A stretch of DNA of 36,910 bases from Gemmatimonadales bacterium (lineage in GTDB: Bacteria > Gemmatimonadota > Gemmatimonadetes > Gemmatimonadales > GWC2-71-9). The notes beneath the pieces were generated by a model, which saw nothing but the letters and a program-made list of their open reading frames with translations, made no database searches and was not told the DNA's origin. The position numbers and the translations under genes are program-made. Of the stretch, positions 24,926 through 33,612 are shown one piece after another (positions within the stretch are counted from its first letter, which is position 1; the number at the start of each line of letters is the position of its first letter). The stretch covers positions 1 through 36,910 of the forward strand of contig JAICUF010000015.1 of NCBI GenBank assembly GCA_025935995.1, in the 5' to 3' direction.

Positions 24926-26464
24926 TCATCGCCGCGCCTTCCGGGGCATCCGCGCCTCGCTCTGGGCCGCGTGCCAGGCGTACGACGCCATGATCACCGC
25001 GTTCTTCATGAGGTCCTCGGGCTGGATCGTGTCGTAGAAATCCAGGTTGGTGTGGCCGCCGGTGCCGGGGACGTGGTCCTGCAGGAACTGGAATCCCGGC
25101 AGCCCCGCCGCGTCGAACGCGACGTGATCGGTGCTGCCCACGCTCTGGTTCGACACGACCGTCATCCCCATGTCGTGAAACGGCTCCATCCACGCCGTCA
25201 GCAATGAGCGCGCGGCCTCGTTGCCCTGCAGGTAGATCCCGCGGTACTGCCCCGGCCCATAGTCCTGATTGAAGTAGGCGAAGAGGCGGTCGTACTCGGG
25301 CTTCTTCGGCGCGGCGGTGTCGCCCGGCATGCCGAAGTGCTGCCGCACGTATGCCCGCGAACCCCAGAGCCCCTGCTCCTCCCCGCTCCAGAGCGCGATC
25401 CGGATGGTGCGCCGGGGCTTCGCGCCGACGGCCTTGAGGATCCGCATGGCCTCGAGCGCCACGGCGACGCCCGACGTGTTGTCGCTCGCGTTGGGGCTCG
25501 CGTGCCAGGTGTCGAAGTGCGCGCCGATCATCACGACCTCGTTCCTGAGATCGCTCCCCGGAATCTCGGCCGTGATGTTCATCGCCTGCTCCACCTGCTG
25601 GCCGATCCGGTTCCGCACCTCGAGCTCGACCTTCACCGGGATCCCCCGCTTGAGGATCCGGTACATCCGGTTGTAGTGCTCCGGCGTCACCGCGATCATC
25701 ACCGGCGCCGCTGAATCCCCCGCCGCCGACCAGTGGTCGGTCCGCGTACCCGGCCGCGAATAGCCGCGCACCGCGCCCAGCCAGCCGCTCTCGCTCTGCA
25801 GCACCGCCGCGACCCCTTCGCCCTTGAAGAAGGCGGCCTTCTCTTCGCTGGTGAGGAGATCGGGATTCCGCGGCGGGCGCGGCGGCGCGGGTCGGGCCGG
25901 CGCGATCACGGTGTGCTCCAGCGCCTCCAGCTGCTGGTCGGTGTAGCGGGGAACGCCGTTGGTGAGCGGCGCCAGATCGATCGTGGCGGGCGGCGTGCTG
26001 AGGACCGCCATGCCGCGCAGCTTCCCGCGCCACGCGTCGAGGTCCGGCCGCGTGGCCAGCTCCACGATCACCGCCTGCGCGACCTGCCTCCCATCGGTGC
26101 CCGGCGTGTGCGCGAGGGGATAGGCCACGAGCGGCGAGTAGTCGGGCTCCAGCATGTGCACCGAGACATATTCGTTGTCCCACGCCACGCCGAAGTCCAT
26201 GAACGGCTCCGCCGTCACGTTCGCGAGGCCCAGCTCGCGGAGCTCGCCCTGGACCCAGGTCTGCGCCCGCTGCATGTCGCGGGAGAGGGTGAGCCGCGCG
26301 CCGAGGACGTCGGTCATGTAGCTCTCGAAGTCCATCACGCGGGAGTGCTGGAGCCCCTCCTCCCGGATGCGCGCGACCATCGGCCAGTCGACGGGCACGG
26401 GGTCGGCAAAGGCGGCGGCGGCGAGCAGCAGGACCGCGCCAAGCGGCCTCAGGCGGCGGATCAT
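24926..26464 (-). CDS. Secreted M28 family zinc aminopeptidase/carboxypeptidase
   Basis: This is a 512-residue protein. Start ATG at 26464 has GGAGAGGAA upstream and gives a signal peptide ending AAAAFADP; a longer frame to 26575 lacks any such signal. Family ligands are visible: H316 (GAHFDTW), D328 (ASDNTSG), catalytic E362 and zinc ligand E363 (GEEQG), D401 (NQDYGPG) and H471 (HTNLDF). A PA-like insert (about 150-255) contains SEEKAAFFKGEGVAAVLQ. M28 enzymes with this arrangement are co-catalytic dizinc exopeptidases, here in the periplasm or outside. All metal residues are present, so it should be active. It is divergent from a DinB gene. Confidence 0.9.
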   Translation of the reverse strand: MIRRLRPLGAVLLLAAAAFADPVPVDWPMVARIREEGLQHSRVMDFESYMTDVLGARLTLSRDMQRAQTWVQGELRELGLANVTAEPFMDFGVAWDNEYVSVHMLEPDYSPLVAYPLAHTPGTDGRQVAQAVIVELATRPDLDAWRGKLRGMAVLSTPPATIDLAPLTNGVPRYTDQQLEALEHTVIAPARPAPPRPPRNPDLLTSEEKAAFFKGEGVAAVLQSESGWLGAVRGYSRPGTRTDHWSAAGDSAAPVMIAVTPEHYNRMYRILKRGIPVKVELEVRNRIGQQVEQAMNITAEIPGSDLRNEVVMIGAHFDTWHASPNASDNTSGVAVALEAMRILKAVGAKPRRTIRIALWSGEEQGLWGSRAYVRQHFGMPGDTAAPKKPEYDRLFAYFNQDYGPGQYRGIYLQGNEAARSLLTAWMEPFHDMGMTVVSNQSVGSTDHVAFDAAGLPGFQFLQDHVPGTGGHTNLDFYDTIQPEDLMKNAVIMASYAWHAAQSEARMPRKARR

Positions 26465-26515
26465 CGGTTCCTCTCCGGTTGGATTGTCGTCGTCCGGCCG
26501 GCGTTTCCGATTGAC

Positions 26516-26535
26516 TGGTAAGGCCCCCCTTACCA
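26516..26535. promoter_or_regulatory. Perfect 8-bp-arm inverted repeat between divergent genes
   Basis: TGGTAAGGCCCCCCTTACCA has perfect 8-bp arms and a CCCC centre. It lies 18 nt before the DinB ATG and 51 nt before the M28 start. It could be an operator for either gene or a leader hairpin. Confidence 0.45.
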
Positions 26536-26553
26536 CGGACCGGAGAACGCACC

Positions 26554-27063
26554 ATGTCACGACGCGCCGAAGCACTCGCCCAGCGGCTGGAACAGGGCGC
26601 CAGCGATCTCACCGCCCTGGCCGCCTCGCTCACCGACGACGAATGGGAGCTGCGGCTGCCCGGGGACGGGCGGACCGCCGGCGTCGTCGTCCACCACGTC
26701 GCCTCGATGTACCCGCTCGAGATCCAGCTCGCTCAGGGCCTCGCCGAGGGTCAACCCATCGCCGGGGTGAGCTGGGATGCGGTGCACGAGATCAACGCGA
26801 CCCACGCCCGCGAGTACGCCGACGTCACCCGCGAGGCGGCGATCGAGCTCGTGCGGCGGAACAGCGCGGCCGCGGCGACCGCGATCCGCGGGCTCAGCGA
26901 CGCGCAGCTCGATCAGGCGGCTCCGATCTCGCTCTACTCCGACACGACGCTTACCTGTCAGTTCTTCCTGGAGGATCACGCCGTGCGGCACAGCTATCAT
27001 CACGCGGCGGCGATCCGGCGGGCGGTGGCGGGAGCGCGCGCGCCGGAGGGCGCCGCGGCCTGA
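26554..27063 (+). CDS. DinB-like four-helix bundle protein
   Basis: This is a 169-residue protein with ATG at 26554 and CGGAGAA upstream. LEQGASDLTALAASLTDDEW, VVVHHVASMYP and FFLEDHAVRHSYHHAAAIRRA are DinB-type. His residues in VVHH and in RHSYHH form the expected metal-binding triad. Family members include thiol-dependent S-transferases and stress-induced proteins of unknown substrate. It is divergent from the M28 peptidase and convergent with the kinase gene. Confidence 0.8.
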   Translation: MSRRAEALAQRLEQGASDLTALAASLTDDEWELRLPGDGRTAGVVVHHVASMYPLEIQLAQGLAEGQPIAGVSWDAVHEINATHAREYADVTREAAIELVRRNSAAAATAIRGLSDAQLDQAAPISLYSDTTLTCQFFLEDHAVRHSYHHAAAIRRAVAGARAPEGAAA

Positions 27064-27078
27064 CGCGGGGGCCGGGCG

Positions 27079-27105
27079 GCTCGGCCGTGTCGCTAGCGGC
27101 CGAGC
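27079..27105. terminator. Strong hairpin between convergent DinB and kinase genes
   Basis: GCTCGGCCG and CGGCCGAGC are perfect 9-bp arms with a 9-nt loop. The structure includes the kinase gene's TAG (27093-27095) and last codons. No T-run follows, as is common for terminators in very GC-rich genomes. Confidence 0.45.
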
Positions 27106-29789
27106 AGGTTCTCCGTCCAGACGACGCGCGACTCGGCCGCCTGGCCGGGGACCTGGCGTGCGGCGAGGAAAATGAAGTGGCCGTCGGCGGTCGTCTCGTA
27201 CGACTGGTGAAAGCCGTCGGGACGGAAGCCGGTCGCGTCGAACAGGTGCTCGATCCGCTCCACCGCGAGCCCGCCTGCCGTCGTCACCCGCGCCGCGTTC
27301 ATGTGCTTGCTCGCATCCAGGAAGAACAGGGTCTTCCCGTCGCGGGACCAGCGCGGCTCCGAGCCCCCGTTCACGGAGATCGAGATCCGGGCCGACTGGG
27401 TGGCGGGGAACGGCCGCACGTAGACCTCGAGTGTCCCCGACTCGTTCGAGGCGTAGGCCAGCCACTTTCCGTCGGGGGACACCGACGGCGAGAGGTCGAG
27501 GAAAGGGCTCGTCACCAGCGGCACCGGCGCCGGCTCGCTCCCGCCACCCGCCGCGCCATCCAGCGGCACGCCGAGCAGGTCGCCGGCGCCGGGGCTGCCG
27601 GAGTCGGTCCGGAGGATGAGCAACTTGCCGTCGGCCGACCACTCGATCTCCTGCGGCTGGTAGGGAAGCCGCGCCAGCACCCGCTCGGCGCTGCTGCCGT
27701 CGGCGGCGCGGGCCATCACGATGCTCGTGCTGCCGGTGTCGCGGAGAAAGGCGACGGTGCGCCCGTCCGGCGACCACGAGGGTCGGCGGTCGCGCCCGCC
27801 GAAGCTCAGCCGGGTGACGGGGCCCTTGTCGAGCTGCTTGATCCAGATGTTGAGATCGCCGTTGGTGGTGCCGGTGCCGACCGCCATCCGGCGGCCGTCG
27901 GGGGAGAGGTCGAAGGAATTGATGGCGCCGAACCAGTCGGGATCGATCGGGTCGAATTTCCCGTCGGCGGAGACGCGCACGACGACGTTCTGGCCGATGT
28001 TGCCGCTGCCGCGGATGTAGACCACCGTCCCGAGCGGCGAGACCGCGAGGTGGGCAAAGCCCAGGCCGATCTGCACGCCGTCGAACACCGGCGTCCCCTG
28101 CCCCTTCACCTCGAGCTTCTCGAGATCGAAGGCGGCCACGAGCGCCGTGCCGTCGCGGCGCACGTACAGCATCCGGCCGTGGCCCAGGTACACCGCCTGC
28201 GCCGCGTCGGGAAGGAGCATCTTCTGCCGGCCGGTTTTCAGGTCGAGCACGCGGATGCCCATGGTCACACAGCCCGAGGTGCAGCCCTGGAAGAGGACGC
28301 CGCGCGAACCCGGCAGCGCCACCGGCATGCCGAGCCCGACACTGCTCAGCGTGCTGTCGCGAAGCGCGCGGGTGACCGGCCCGCCGCTCGCGGCGACGCG
28401 CCGGAGCTCGTCGATCTGGGGCGGCACGAAGACGATCGTCCCGTCGTCGAGCCAGGTCGCTCCGCCGAATCCCGACGCCGCCGCCGAGTCGGCCACGATG
28501 GAGACGAGGCCGCCGGCGGCGCCCACCTTCTTGAGCCGGCCGTCCGCCACGAAGACGATCCACTGTCCGTCGGGTGAGAAGGCAGGATTGGTCGCGCGCT
28601 CGGTGCCGGCCAGTGCGACCGGCTGGAGCGCGTCGCGCCGCTTGAGCCAGAGCCCGCCGCCCGGTCGCACGTCCCGGAAGGCCAGCGTGCTGCCGTCGGG
28701 GGAGAGTGCGAGGGAGGGCGCGGCGGTGCTCGGCGCCGTGCTGTCGCCGAGCAGGACGTAGTTGTTGGAGACGGCGGCGGCGGGCGCCGTCGGCCGGGTC
28801 AGTGCCCAGCCGGCGATGGCCGCCGCCGCGAGGGCGGCCACGCCGGCAGCGATCGCGGCGAGGCGCCATCGGCCGTCCCGCGCCGCGGCCGGTGCGACCC
28901 TCACGGTGGAGGTCGCCGTCATGCCGACCGGTGTAACCCAGGTTTCCCCCGCCCCGGTCCCCCGGCCGCCGGTGAATGCCTCGGCGAAGGCGGCGGCGGT
29001 GGGAAAGCGGTCGGCCGGCAGCTTCTCCAGGGCGGTGAGCACCGCGGCCTCCATCGCGGGGGGCACGTTCTTCCGCTGGAGGGTGATGCGCCGCGGCTCC
29101 TCGGTCAGCACGCGGGCGACGATCGCCTGCGCGCTGCTCCCGGTGAAGGGCGGCTCGCCGGTGAGCATCTCGTAGGTGATGCAGCCCAGGGCATACACGT
29201 CGCTCCGCGCCGTGATCTCCCGCTCGCCCATCGCCTGCTCGGGACTCATGTAGTGCGGCGTGCCGAGCGACAGGCCCGTTTCGGTGAGGCGGCTGCCGCT
29301 CGCCTTGCTCGCGGCGAGCGCGATGCCGAAGTCGGCCACCAGCGCCTGGCCCTCGTGGAGGAGAATGTTCTCGGGCTTGATGTCGCGGTGGATCACGCCG
29401 TGGCGATGGGCGTAGTCGAGTGCCGAGGCGACGGCGACGGCGATCCGCACGGCGTCGCCGATGGGAAGCTGCTTCTCGCGATTGAGCCGGTCGCGCAGCG
29501 TCTCGCCCGGCACGTAGGGCATGACGTAGAAGAGCCAGGGGCCGGCGTTGCCCGAGTCGTGGAGCGGGAGGATGTGCGGATGCTGGAGACGCGCGGTCGT
29601 CCGGATCTCGGTGAGGAACCGCTCGGCGCCGAGCATGGCGGCGAGCTCGGGGCGGAGTACCTTCACCGCGACGTCCCGCTCGTGGCGCAGGTCCTGGGCG
29701 AGGTAGACGGTCGCCATGCCCCCCTGCCCCAGCTCGCGCTGGAGGTGGTAGCGATCGGAGATGGCGGCGGCGAGGGTGTCGGGGAGCAC
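27093..29789 (-). CDS. Transmembrane Ser/Thr protein kinase with TolB-like propeller
   Basis: This is an 898-residue protein if it starts at the GTG at 29787-29789 (LPDTLAAAISDRYHLQREL follows, the usual beginning of this class). An in-frame ATG at 29834 would add 15 residues that look non-coding. The kinase domain is at about 14-275: Gly loop GQGGMATVYL, Lys43, HRDIKPEN with catalytic D136, and DFG at 153-155, all intact. A TM helix lies at about 309-330. The extracytoplasmic half carries WD40/TolB-like repeats (LALSPDGSTLAF, FSPDGQWIVFV, WSPDGRTVAFLRD). The design is a one-component receptor kinase that phosphorylates cytosolic proteins on a periplasmic signal. A TATCAT just before the GTG would fit a leaderless transcript; this is tentative. 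Confidence 0.85.
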   Translation of the reverse strand: MLPDTLAAAISDRYHLQRELGQGGMATVYLAQDLRHERDVAVKVLRPELAAMLGAERFLTEIRTTARLQHPHILPLHDSGNAGPWLFYVMPYVPGETLRDRLNREKQLPIGDAVRIAVAVASALDYAHRHGVIHRDIKPENILLHEGQALVADFGIALAASKASGSRLTETGLSLGTPHYMSPEQAMGEREITARSDVYALGCITYEMLTGEPPFTGSSAQAIVARVLTEEPRRITLQRKNVPPAMEAAVLTALEKLPADRFPTAAAFAEAFTGGRGTGAGETWVTPVGMTATSTVRVAPAAARDGRWRLAAIAAGVAALAAAAIAGWALTRPTAPAAAVSNNYVLLGDSTAPSTAAPSLALSPDGSTLAFRDVRPGGGLWLKRRDALQPVALAGTERATNPAFSPDGQWIVFVADGRLKKVGAAGGLVSIVADSAAASGFGGATWLDDGTIVFVPPQIDELRRVAASGGPVTRALRDSTLSSVGLGMPVALPGSRGVLFQGCTSGCVTMGIRVLDLKTGRQKMLLPDAAQAVYLGHGRMLYVRRDGTALVAAFDLEKLEVKGQGTPVFDGVQIGLGFAHLAVSPLGTVVYIRGSGNIGQNVVVRVSADGKFDPIDPDWFGAINSFDLSPDGRRMAVGTGTTNGDLNIWIKQLDKGPVTRLSFGGRDRRPSWSPDGRTVAFLRDTGSTSIVMARAADGSSAERVLARLPYQPQEIEWSADGKLLILRTDSGSPGAGDLLGVPLDGAAGGGSEPAPVPLVTSPFLDLSPSVSPDGKWLAYASNESGTLEVYVRPFPATQSARISISVNGGSEPRWSRDGKTLFFLDASKHMNAARVTTAGGLAVERIEHLFDATGFRPDGFHQSYETTADGHFIFLAARQVPGQAAESRVVWTENLLGR

Positions 29790-29923
29790 GAGGGATGATA
29801 CGGGGAAAGGGCGGAGGGACGGAAGGGCGCACATTTCGCCGCCGGGGGACGCCGGGAGGACGGGCGGGCCGCATCCTGGCTCCGCACGGTGACGGCAGTA
29901 TCCACTCTGTTCATGGAGGCTGC

Positions 29924-30286
29924 ATGCCGGACTCACGAATGCGAATCTCACGCCATCTGATGCTCGCCCTCACGACCATCCAGCTCGCCGGCTGCACCCA
30001 TTGGGGCCAGCCGCTCGCCAGCCTGCCGGAGCCGAACGGGGGCGCCGTGCGCGTCTGGCAGGGCCGAACGCCGACTGTGCTCGGGAGTGCGACCTTCACG
30101 CCCGACTCGCTGATCGGCACCCATGGGCCCGGGAAGACACGGCTCGCCTTCGCGCGGGGAGAGATCGACTCGCTCAACGTGAGGCGCACCAACGTCGTCG
30201 GCACCGTCATCCTGCTCGCCGTCGGCGTCGGTCTGGTGAAGCTCATCGCCTTCGCCATCGACTTCAGCTCGTACGCCAACAACTGA
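29924..30286 (+). CDS. Small lipoprotein, unknown function
   Basis: This is a 120-residue protein with ATG at 29924 and GGAGG 6 nt upstream. The alternative ATG at 29939 lacks a ribosome site. A lipoprotein signal ends IQLAGC (Cys24). The mature part has no recognised family (RVWQGRTPTVLGSATFTPDS), then a hydrophobic C-terminal segment (about 92-113) that may be a membrane helix. It is divergent from the kinase gene. Confidence 0.6.
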   Translation: MPDSRMRISRHLMLALTTIQLAGCTHWGQPLASLPEPNGGAVRVWQGRTPTVLGSATFTPDSLIGTHGPGKTRLAFARGEIDSLNVRRTNVVGTVILLAVGVGLVKLIAFAIDFSSYANN

Positions 30287-30289
30287 AGG

Positions 30290-31030
30290 TGCCGCGGCAC
30301 CACCGTGCTCGCCGCACCGGCGGCGTCCGGGGATCCGAGCTCACCGGCGCCGTTGTCTCCCCAGCAGCAGGTGGCGCCGGCGGCCGTGATGCCGCACGCC
30401 GCGGTCCCCGCGCCGTAGGACAGCGACGTGAAGTGGACGCCACCGCGCACCGCCGATGCCGACCAGAGGGTGAAGCTGATATCCTGGCTCCAGCAGGCGG
30501 CGTTGCCGGCCGCGTCGAGCCCGCACAGGCCGCCGTGCCCCAGGGCAACGATCGGCGCCGGTGTCGTCACCACCGCAGCCGGCGTACTCCGATGCCACCG
30601 GCGTCGTTCCGCCGGGGCCGAGCGCGTCGTGCTGTCCCCCGCAGGCGCCGAGAAGGAGCGCACCGGAGCCGAGCAGCCGGCGCCAGCTCGCGAGCCGCTC
30701 ACGCTGATGGACGAGAAGGCGGGGCCGCCGACCGCGGGTGCGGTGAAGGTCGCCCGGCGGCCGCCCTCGAGCTGCCGACGGCCACCGCGACGGCACTGAA
30801 GCGTCGCTCGACCCGGATCGCCGCGGTGCCGCGCTGGTCGGCCACGAGCGCCGTGATCGTGGCGTCGCCGCTCGCCCGTCCGGCCACCAGGCCATCGGGG
30901 GAGACCGAAGCGATGTCCGGGGCGCTGCTCGACCAGAGCACGGTGAACTGCCGCGACGCGCCCGCCGGCAACGTGTCTACGCCGGGGGACACGATGAGCG
31001 TGCCGGCGGGCAGCGGCGCCCCTGAGATTC
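30290..31030 (-). pseudogene. Frameshifted Big2/RCC1-repeat protein remnant
   Basis: On the minus strand, one frame from about 31030 to 30790 encodes a Big2-like domain (LPAGASRQFTVLWSSSAPDI, ASVSPDGLVAG, DATITALVADQRGTAAIRV). A stop codon precedes it, so the N-terminus is missing. The protein then continues in another frame with RCC1-like pieces: FTAPAVGGPAFSSISVSG, GGLCGLDAAGNAACW, and ACGITAAGATCCWGDNGAGE ending near 30290. Big2 plus RCC1 is a common secreted architecture in this type of genome, where intact repeats read CGLT...CWGDN. At least one frameshift and loss of both ends indicate a decayed gene; the exact breakpoints are uncertain. Nothing else was seen between 30287 and 31076. 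Confidence 0.6.
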
Positions 31031-31076
31031 AGAGCGGCCGCCATGGCGGCGTGGGGCCGGCCTCTCCTGCCCGCCG

Positions 31077-32486
31077 TCAGCTCGCCGGTTCCACCAGGAA
31101 CTGCTCGATCCGGCCGTCCGGCACGGTGAAGGTCGAAAGATTGACCCGCTTCCCGCTCGCGAACTCCACCGCGAATCCCCGGTAGGTCATCCCGCCCCGA
31201 TCGAACTTCGTCGTCTCCCGGAGCGAGGCGATCGCGCCGAAGGGTGCCAGGCTCGTCCGGTAGTCGGCGATCGCCTGCGGATCGAAGTAGAAGTTGCCGT
31301 TGGACGTGAAGCGCGAGCGGTCGACGCGGCCGTGCTGCAGCCCGTCGAGCACCTGGCGGGCCCATGCCTCGCCCGCGCTGTCGGCGGCCTGCGCCACCCC
31401 GGGCAGCATGAGCGCGCTGAGCTGGCGCGCGATCGCGCCGGCCGCGGGGCTCGCCTCCTGGTTGGTGAGCACCACGACCGCAATCTTGTCGTCCGGAAAG
31501 ACGTAGTTGGCGGCGACGAAGCCGCCCACTTCCCCGCCGTGCGACACCAGACGATGCCCGTTCACCGCACCCAGGGTGAAGCCGAGGCCGTAGTTGCTCG
31601 TCTTCCCATCCTTGAGCTTCGTCGGCTTCTCCATCTCGGCGTACGACGCGGGCGAGAGGAGCGTCTGGTTCATCACCGCGATGTCCCAGGTGAGGAGGTC
31701 GCTTACGGGCATCGCGAGCTCGCCATCGGCGAAGTACCAGCCCGGCGCTTCGGTGAGCGCCGGGCGCAGGGGGCCGAGCGCGTGGCGGAAATAGCCGGTG
31801 GGCTCGAGCAGGTCGTGCCGGGTGTCGAGGTCGATGGTGTGGCTCAGGCCGAGCGGCTGGAGGACGCGGGACGAGAGGAACTGCCAGAAGGGCTGCCCGC
31901 TCACCTTCTCGATCACGAGGCCGACGATGTTGTAGTTGGTGTTGCTGTACTGGTACTGGGTGCCGGGGTCGAAGTCGAGCGGCTTGGTCGCCCACTCGTG
32001 CACGATCTTCTGCGCCGTGGTCGCGTGGGTCCAGGCCGGAATGGTGTAGTCCTGCGGCGCGTAGTCCTCGTAGCCCGAGGTGTGGGACATCAGGTTCCGG
32101 AGCGTCACCTCGCTCGCGCGCGTGAGCTCGGGGAACCAGGTGGCGAGCGGCTGGTCGATGGAGAGCTTCCCCTCCTGCTGCAGCAGCATCACCGCGGCCA
32201 CGGTGAACTGCTTGCTGATCGAGCCCACGGCGTAGTGCATGTCGGGCCGGGCCGCCACCGGCGGCGAGAGCCGCGCGTGGCCGAAGGCCTGGACGTAGAC
32301 GATGCGCCCGTCGCGCACGATGCCCACCGACGCGCTCGGCACCTGGGTGGCGCGGATGACGTCGTTCACCGCCGCCGCCGCTCGCGCCGAGAGATCGGCC
32401 GGCAGCGAATCGATGGCCTGGGCGGCGGCGGCGGCGGAGACCAGCAGGGCGATCGAGGCGAGCAGGGCGAGACAGCGGAGACGCAT
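31077..32486 (-). CDS. Secreted serine hydrolase, class C beta-lactamase/DD-peptidase fold
   Basis: This is a 469-residue protein. ATG at 32486 has GGAG 8 nt upstream and a signal peptide ending AAAAAQAI; the longer frame to 32597 lacks support. Catalytic motifs are complete: S89-I-S-K92, Y180-S-N182 and H316-G-G318. These define the Beta-lactamase (AmpC/EstB/Pab87-like) family, covering esterases, D-aminopeptidases and others. A C-terminal beta domain (about 385-469, FTSNGNFYFDPQ, PDGRIEQFLVEPA) is typical of peptidase members. Actual beta-lactam hydrolysis cannot be inferred. A five-copy tandem repeat lies 125 nt upstream. Confidence 0.9.
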   Translation of the reverse strand: MRLRCLALLASIALLVSAAAAAQAIDSLPADLSARAAAAVNDVIRATQVPSASVGIVRDGRIVYVQAFGHARLSPPVAARPDMHYAVGSISKQFTVAAVMLLQQEGKLSIDQPLATWFPELTRASEVTLRNLMSHTSGYEDYAPQDYTIPAWTHATTAQKIVHEWATKPLDFDPGTQYQYSNTNYNIVGLVIEKVSGQPFWQFLSSRVLQPLGLSHTIDLDTRHDLLEPTGYFRHALGPLRPALTEAPGWYFADGELAMPVSDLLTWDIAVMNQTLLSPASYAEMEKPTKLKDGKTSNYGLGFTLGAVNGHRLVSHGGEVGGFVAANYVFPDDKIAVVVLTNQEASPAAGAIARQLSALMLPGVAQAADSAGEAWARQVLDGLQHGRVDRSRFTSNGNFYFDPQAIADYRTSLAPFGAIASLRETTKFDRGGMTYRGFAVEFASGKRVNLSTFTVPDGRIEQFLVEPAS

Positions 32487-32610
32487 CGGGAAGCTCCGGG
32501 CCGGTTGTGGGAACGCCTTCAATCTACGCCCGGAGTCGAGCGCCGCGAGCGGCAGCAGGAGCCGGCGCACCGGACGGGCGGGGCGGGCGGGCGCCACCTC
32601 CCGAGCACTG

Positions 32611-32715
32611 ACTCGGCTTGAATACGACTGTACTCGGCTTGAGTACGACCGTACTCGGCTTGAGTACGACCGTACTCGGCTTGAGTACGACCGTACTCGG
32701 CTTGAGTACGATCGT
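32611..32715. repeat. Five tandem 21-bp repeats with internal dyads
   Basis: Five copies begin at 32611, 32632, 32653, 32674 and 32695. The core is ACTCGGCTTGAGTAC followed by GACCGT. The middle three are identical; the first and last differ at one or two bases. Each junction gives GTACTC-GGCTT-GAGTAC and also GAGTACG-AC-CGTACTC, so arms can pair within or between units. The array lies in a 345-nt gap (32487-32831) between the serine hydrolase start and the end of the second DinB gene; nothing else was seen in the gap. Possible roles are an operator array, an attenuator, or a slippage-prone repeat. Confidence 0.9.
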
Positions 32716-32831
32716 TCACAGATTGCGGAACACCGCTCGGAGCAGCCCCCGACGCCCCTTCAGGGCCCCTGGCCGAGCGGCGGCTTCAGCCGTCGATCCG
32801 TCGATCAGCCGTCATCGGCCGGGAAGTCCCC

Positions 32832-33335
32832 TCACATCCCGAACGGCGGCTCGTCGGCGGTCGGACCGTAGACCGACGGCAGCGAAATCCCGTTCAATCG
32901 CAGATACACCGTGAGCTGGCCGCGATGATGGTAGGAGTGGTTGAGGAGGATGGTCCGGAGCACCGCGCCGCGCGGCATCGCGAAGAGGACCTTCTCGCCC
33001 CGCATCACCTTCCACGGAATGTCGAGATCGGCGTCGGGCATGGTGCCGAGCGTCGCGCGGGCATACTCCATTCCCTCGTCGAACGTCGCGAGCAGCGCGT
33101 CGATGCCGGCGGGCGGCACGGGCGGCGGCAGCGCCCCGGGATCGAAGCTCGGTTGGAGGGATGCGGAGATGATCCCGAGCGGAATCTGCGCCAGATGGTT
33201 GGCGAGCTGGCCCATGGACATGGACCGCTCGTGCGGCCGCCAGTCGAGGCGGTCCCCGGGGACGCGGGCGAGCACCCGGCGCGTGGCGGGTGCCTCCTGC
33301 TCCAGCTCCTGCAGCAGCTCGCGAACGGACGTCAT
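32832..33335 (-). CDS. DinB superfamily protein
   Basis: This is a 167-residue protein with ATG at 33335 and GAGGAG 6 nt upstream. LLQELEQEAPATRRVLARVP, MSMGQLANHLAQIPLGI and LLNHSYHHRGQLTVYLRLNG are DinB-type, with the expected His residues (NHLA, NHSYHHRGQ). The ending LPSVYGPTADE is common in the DinB_2 subgroup of putative metal-dependent thiol transferases. It is unlike the other DinB protein at 26554 in sequence. The longer open frame to 33599 has no supporting signal. The 277 bases to the kinase CTG hold no gene. Confidence 0.9.
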   Translation of the reverse strand: MTSVRELLQELEQEAPATRRVLARVPGDRLDWRPHERSMSMGQLANHLAQIPLGIISASLQPSFDPGALPPPVPPAGIDALLATFDEGMEYARATLGTMPDADLDIPWKVMRGEKVLFAMPRGAVLRTILLNHSYHHRGQLTVYLRLNGISLPSVYGPTADEPPFGM

Positions 33336-33612
33336 TCGATCTCCTCGCTGGTCCCGGACGTTGGTCGACCGCTCGAATCTGCCACGTGCGTCTGTGGCGG
33401 GCAACGGCCGGCGGATGCGCCTGATCGGCCTCGTCGCAGCCATTTCTGGCCGGCAGGGCTCGCGTTCTGGACCGCCTGCCTGGTGCCGGCGCGGGCGGCG
33501 CGGGTGGATCCGGTCGTGACGCTGCGGGCAGCGTAGGCGCGGAGCGGCGCTCGCGCTTCCCGCAATCCGCGCGGCGGGATACCTTCCGCGTATCCCCACC
33601 GAAGAGTCACCG

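Noticed and set aside
26557-29874. A 1105-codon minus-strand frame overlapping the kinase/TolB gene
   Set aside because: It is a different frame of the same strand with Arg/Pro-rich text. The kinase HRDIKPEN and DFG motifs lie in the frame ending at 27093.
31077-32486. A link between the BlaI/BlaR1-like pair and this serine hydrolase as a resistance system
   Set aside because: The hydrolase is 11 kb away on the other strand and no TGCTGA-N4-TCAGCA dyad was seen before it. The family also includes many non-lactamase enzymes.
32611-32715. CRISPR array
   Set aside because: The 21-bp units are directly abutting with no spacers, and no cas genes are present.
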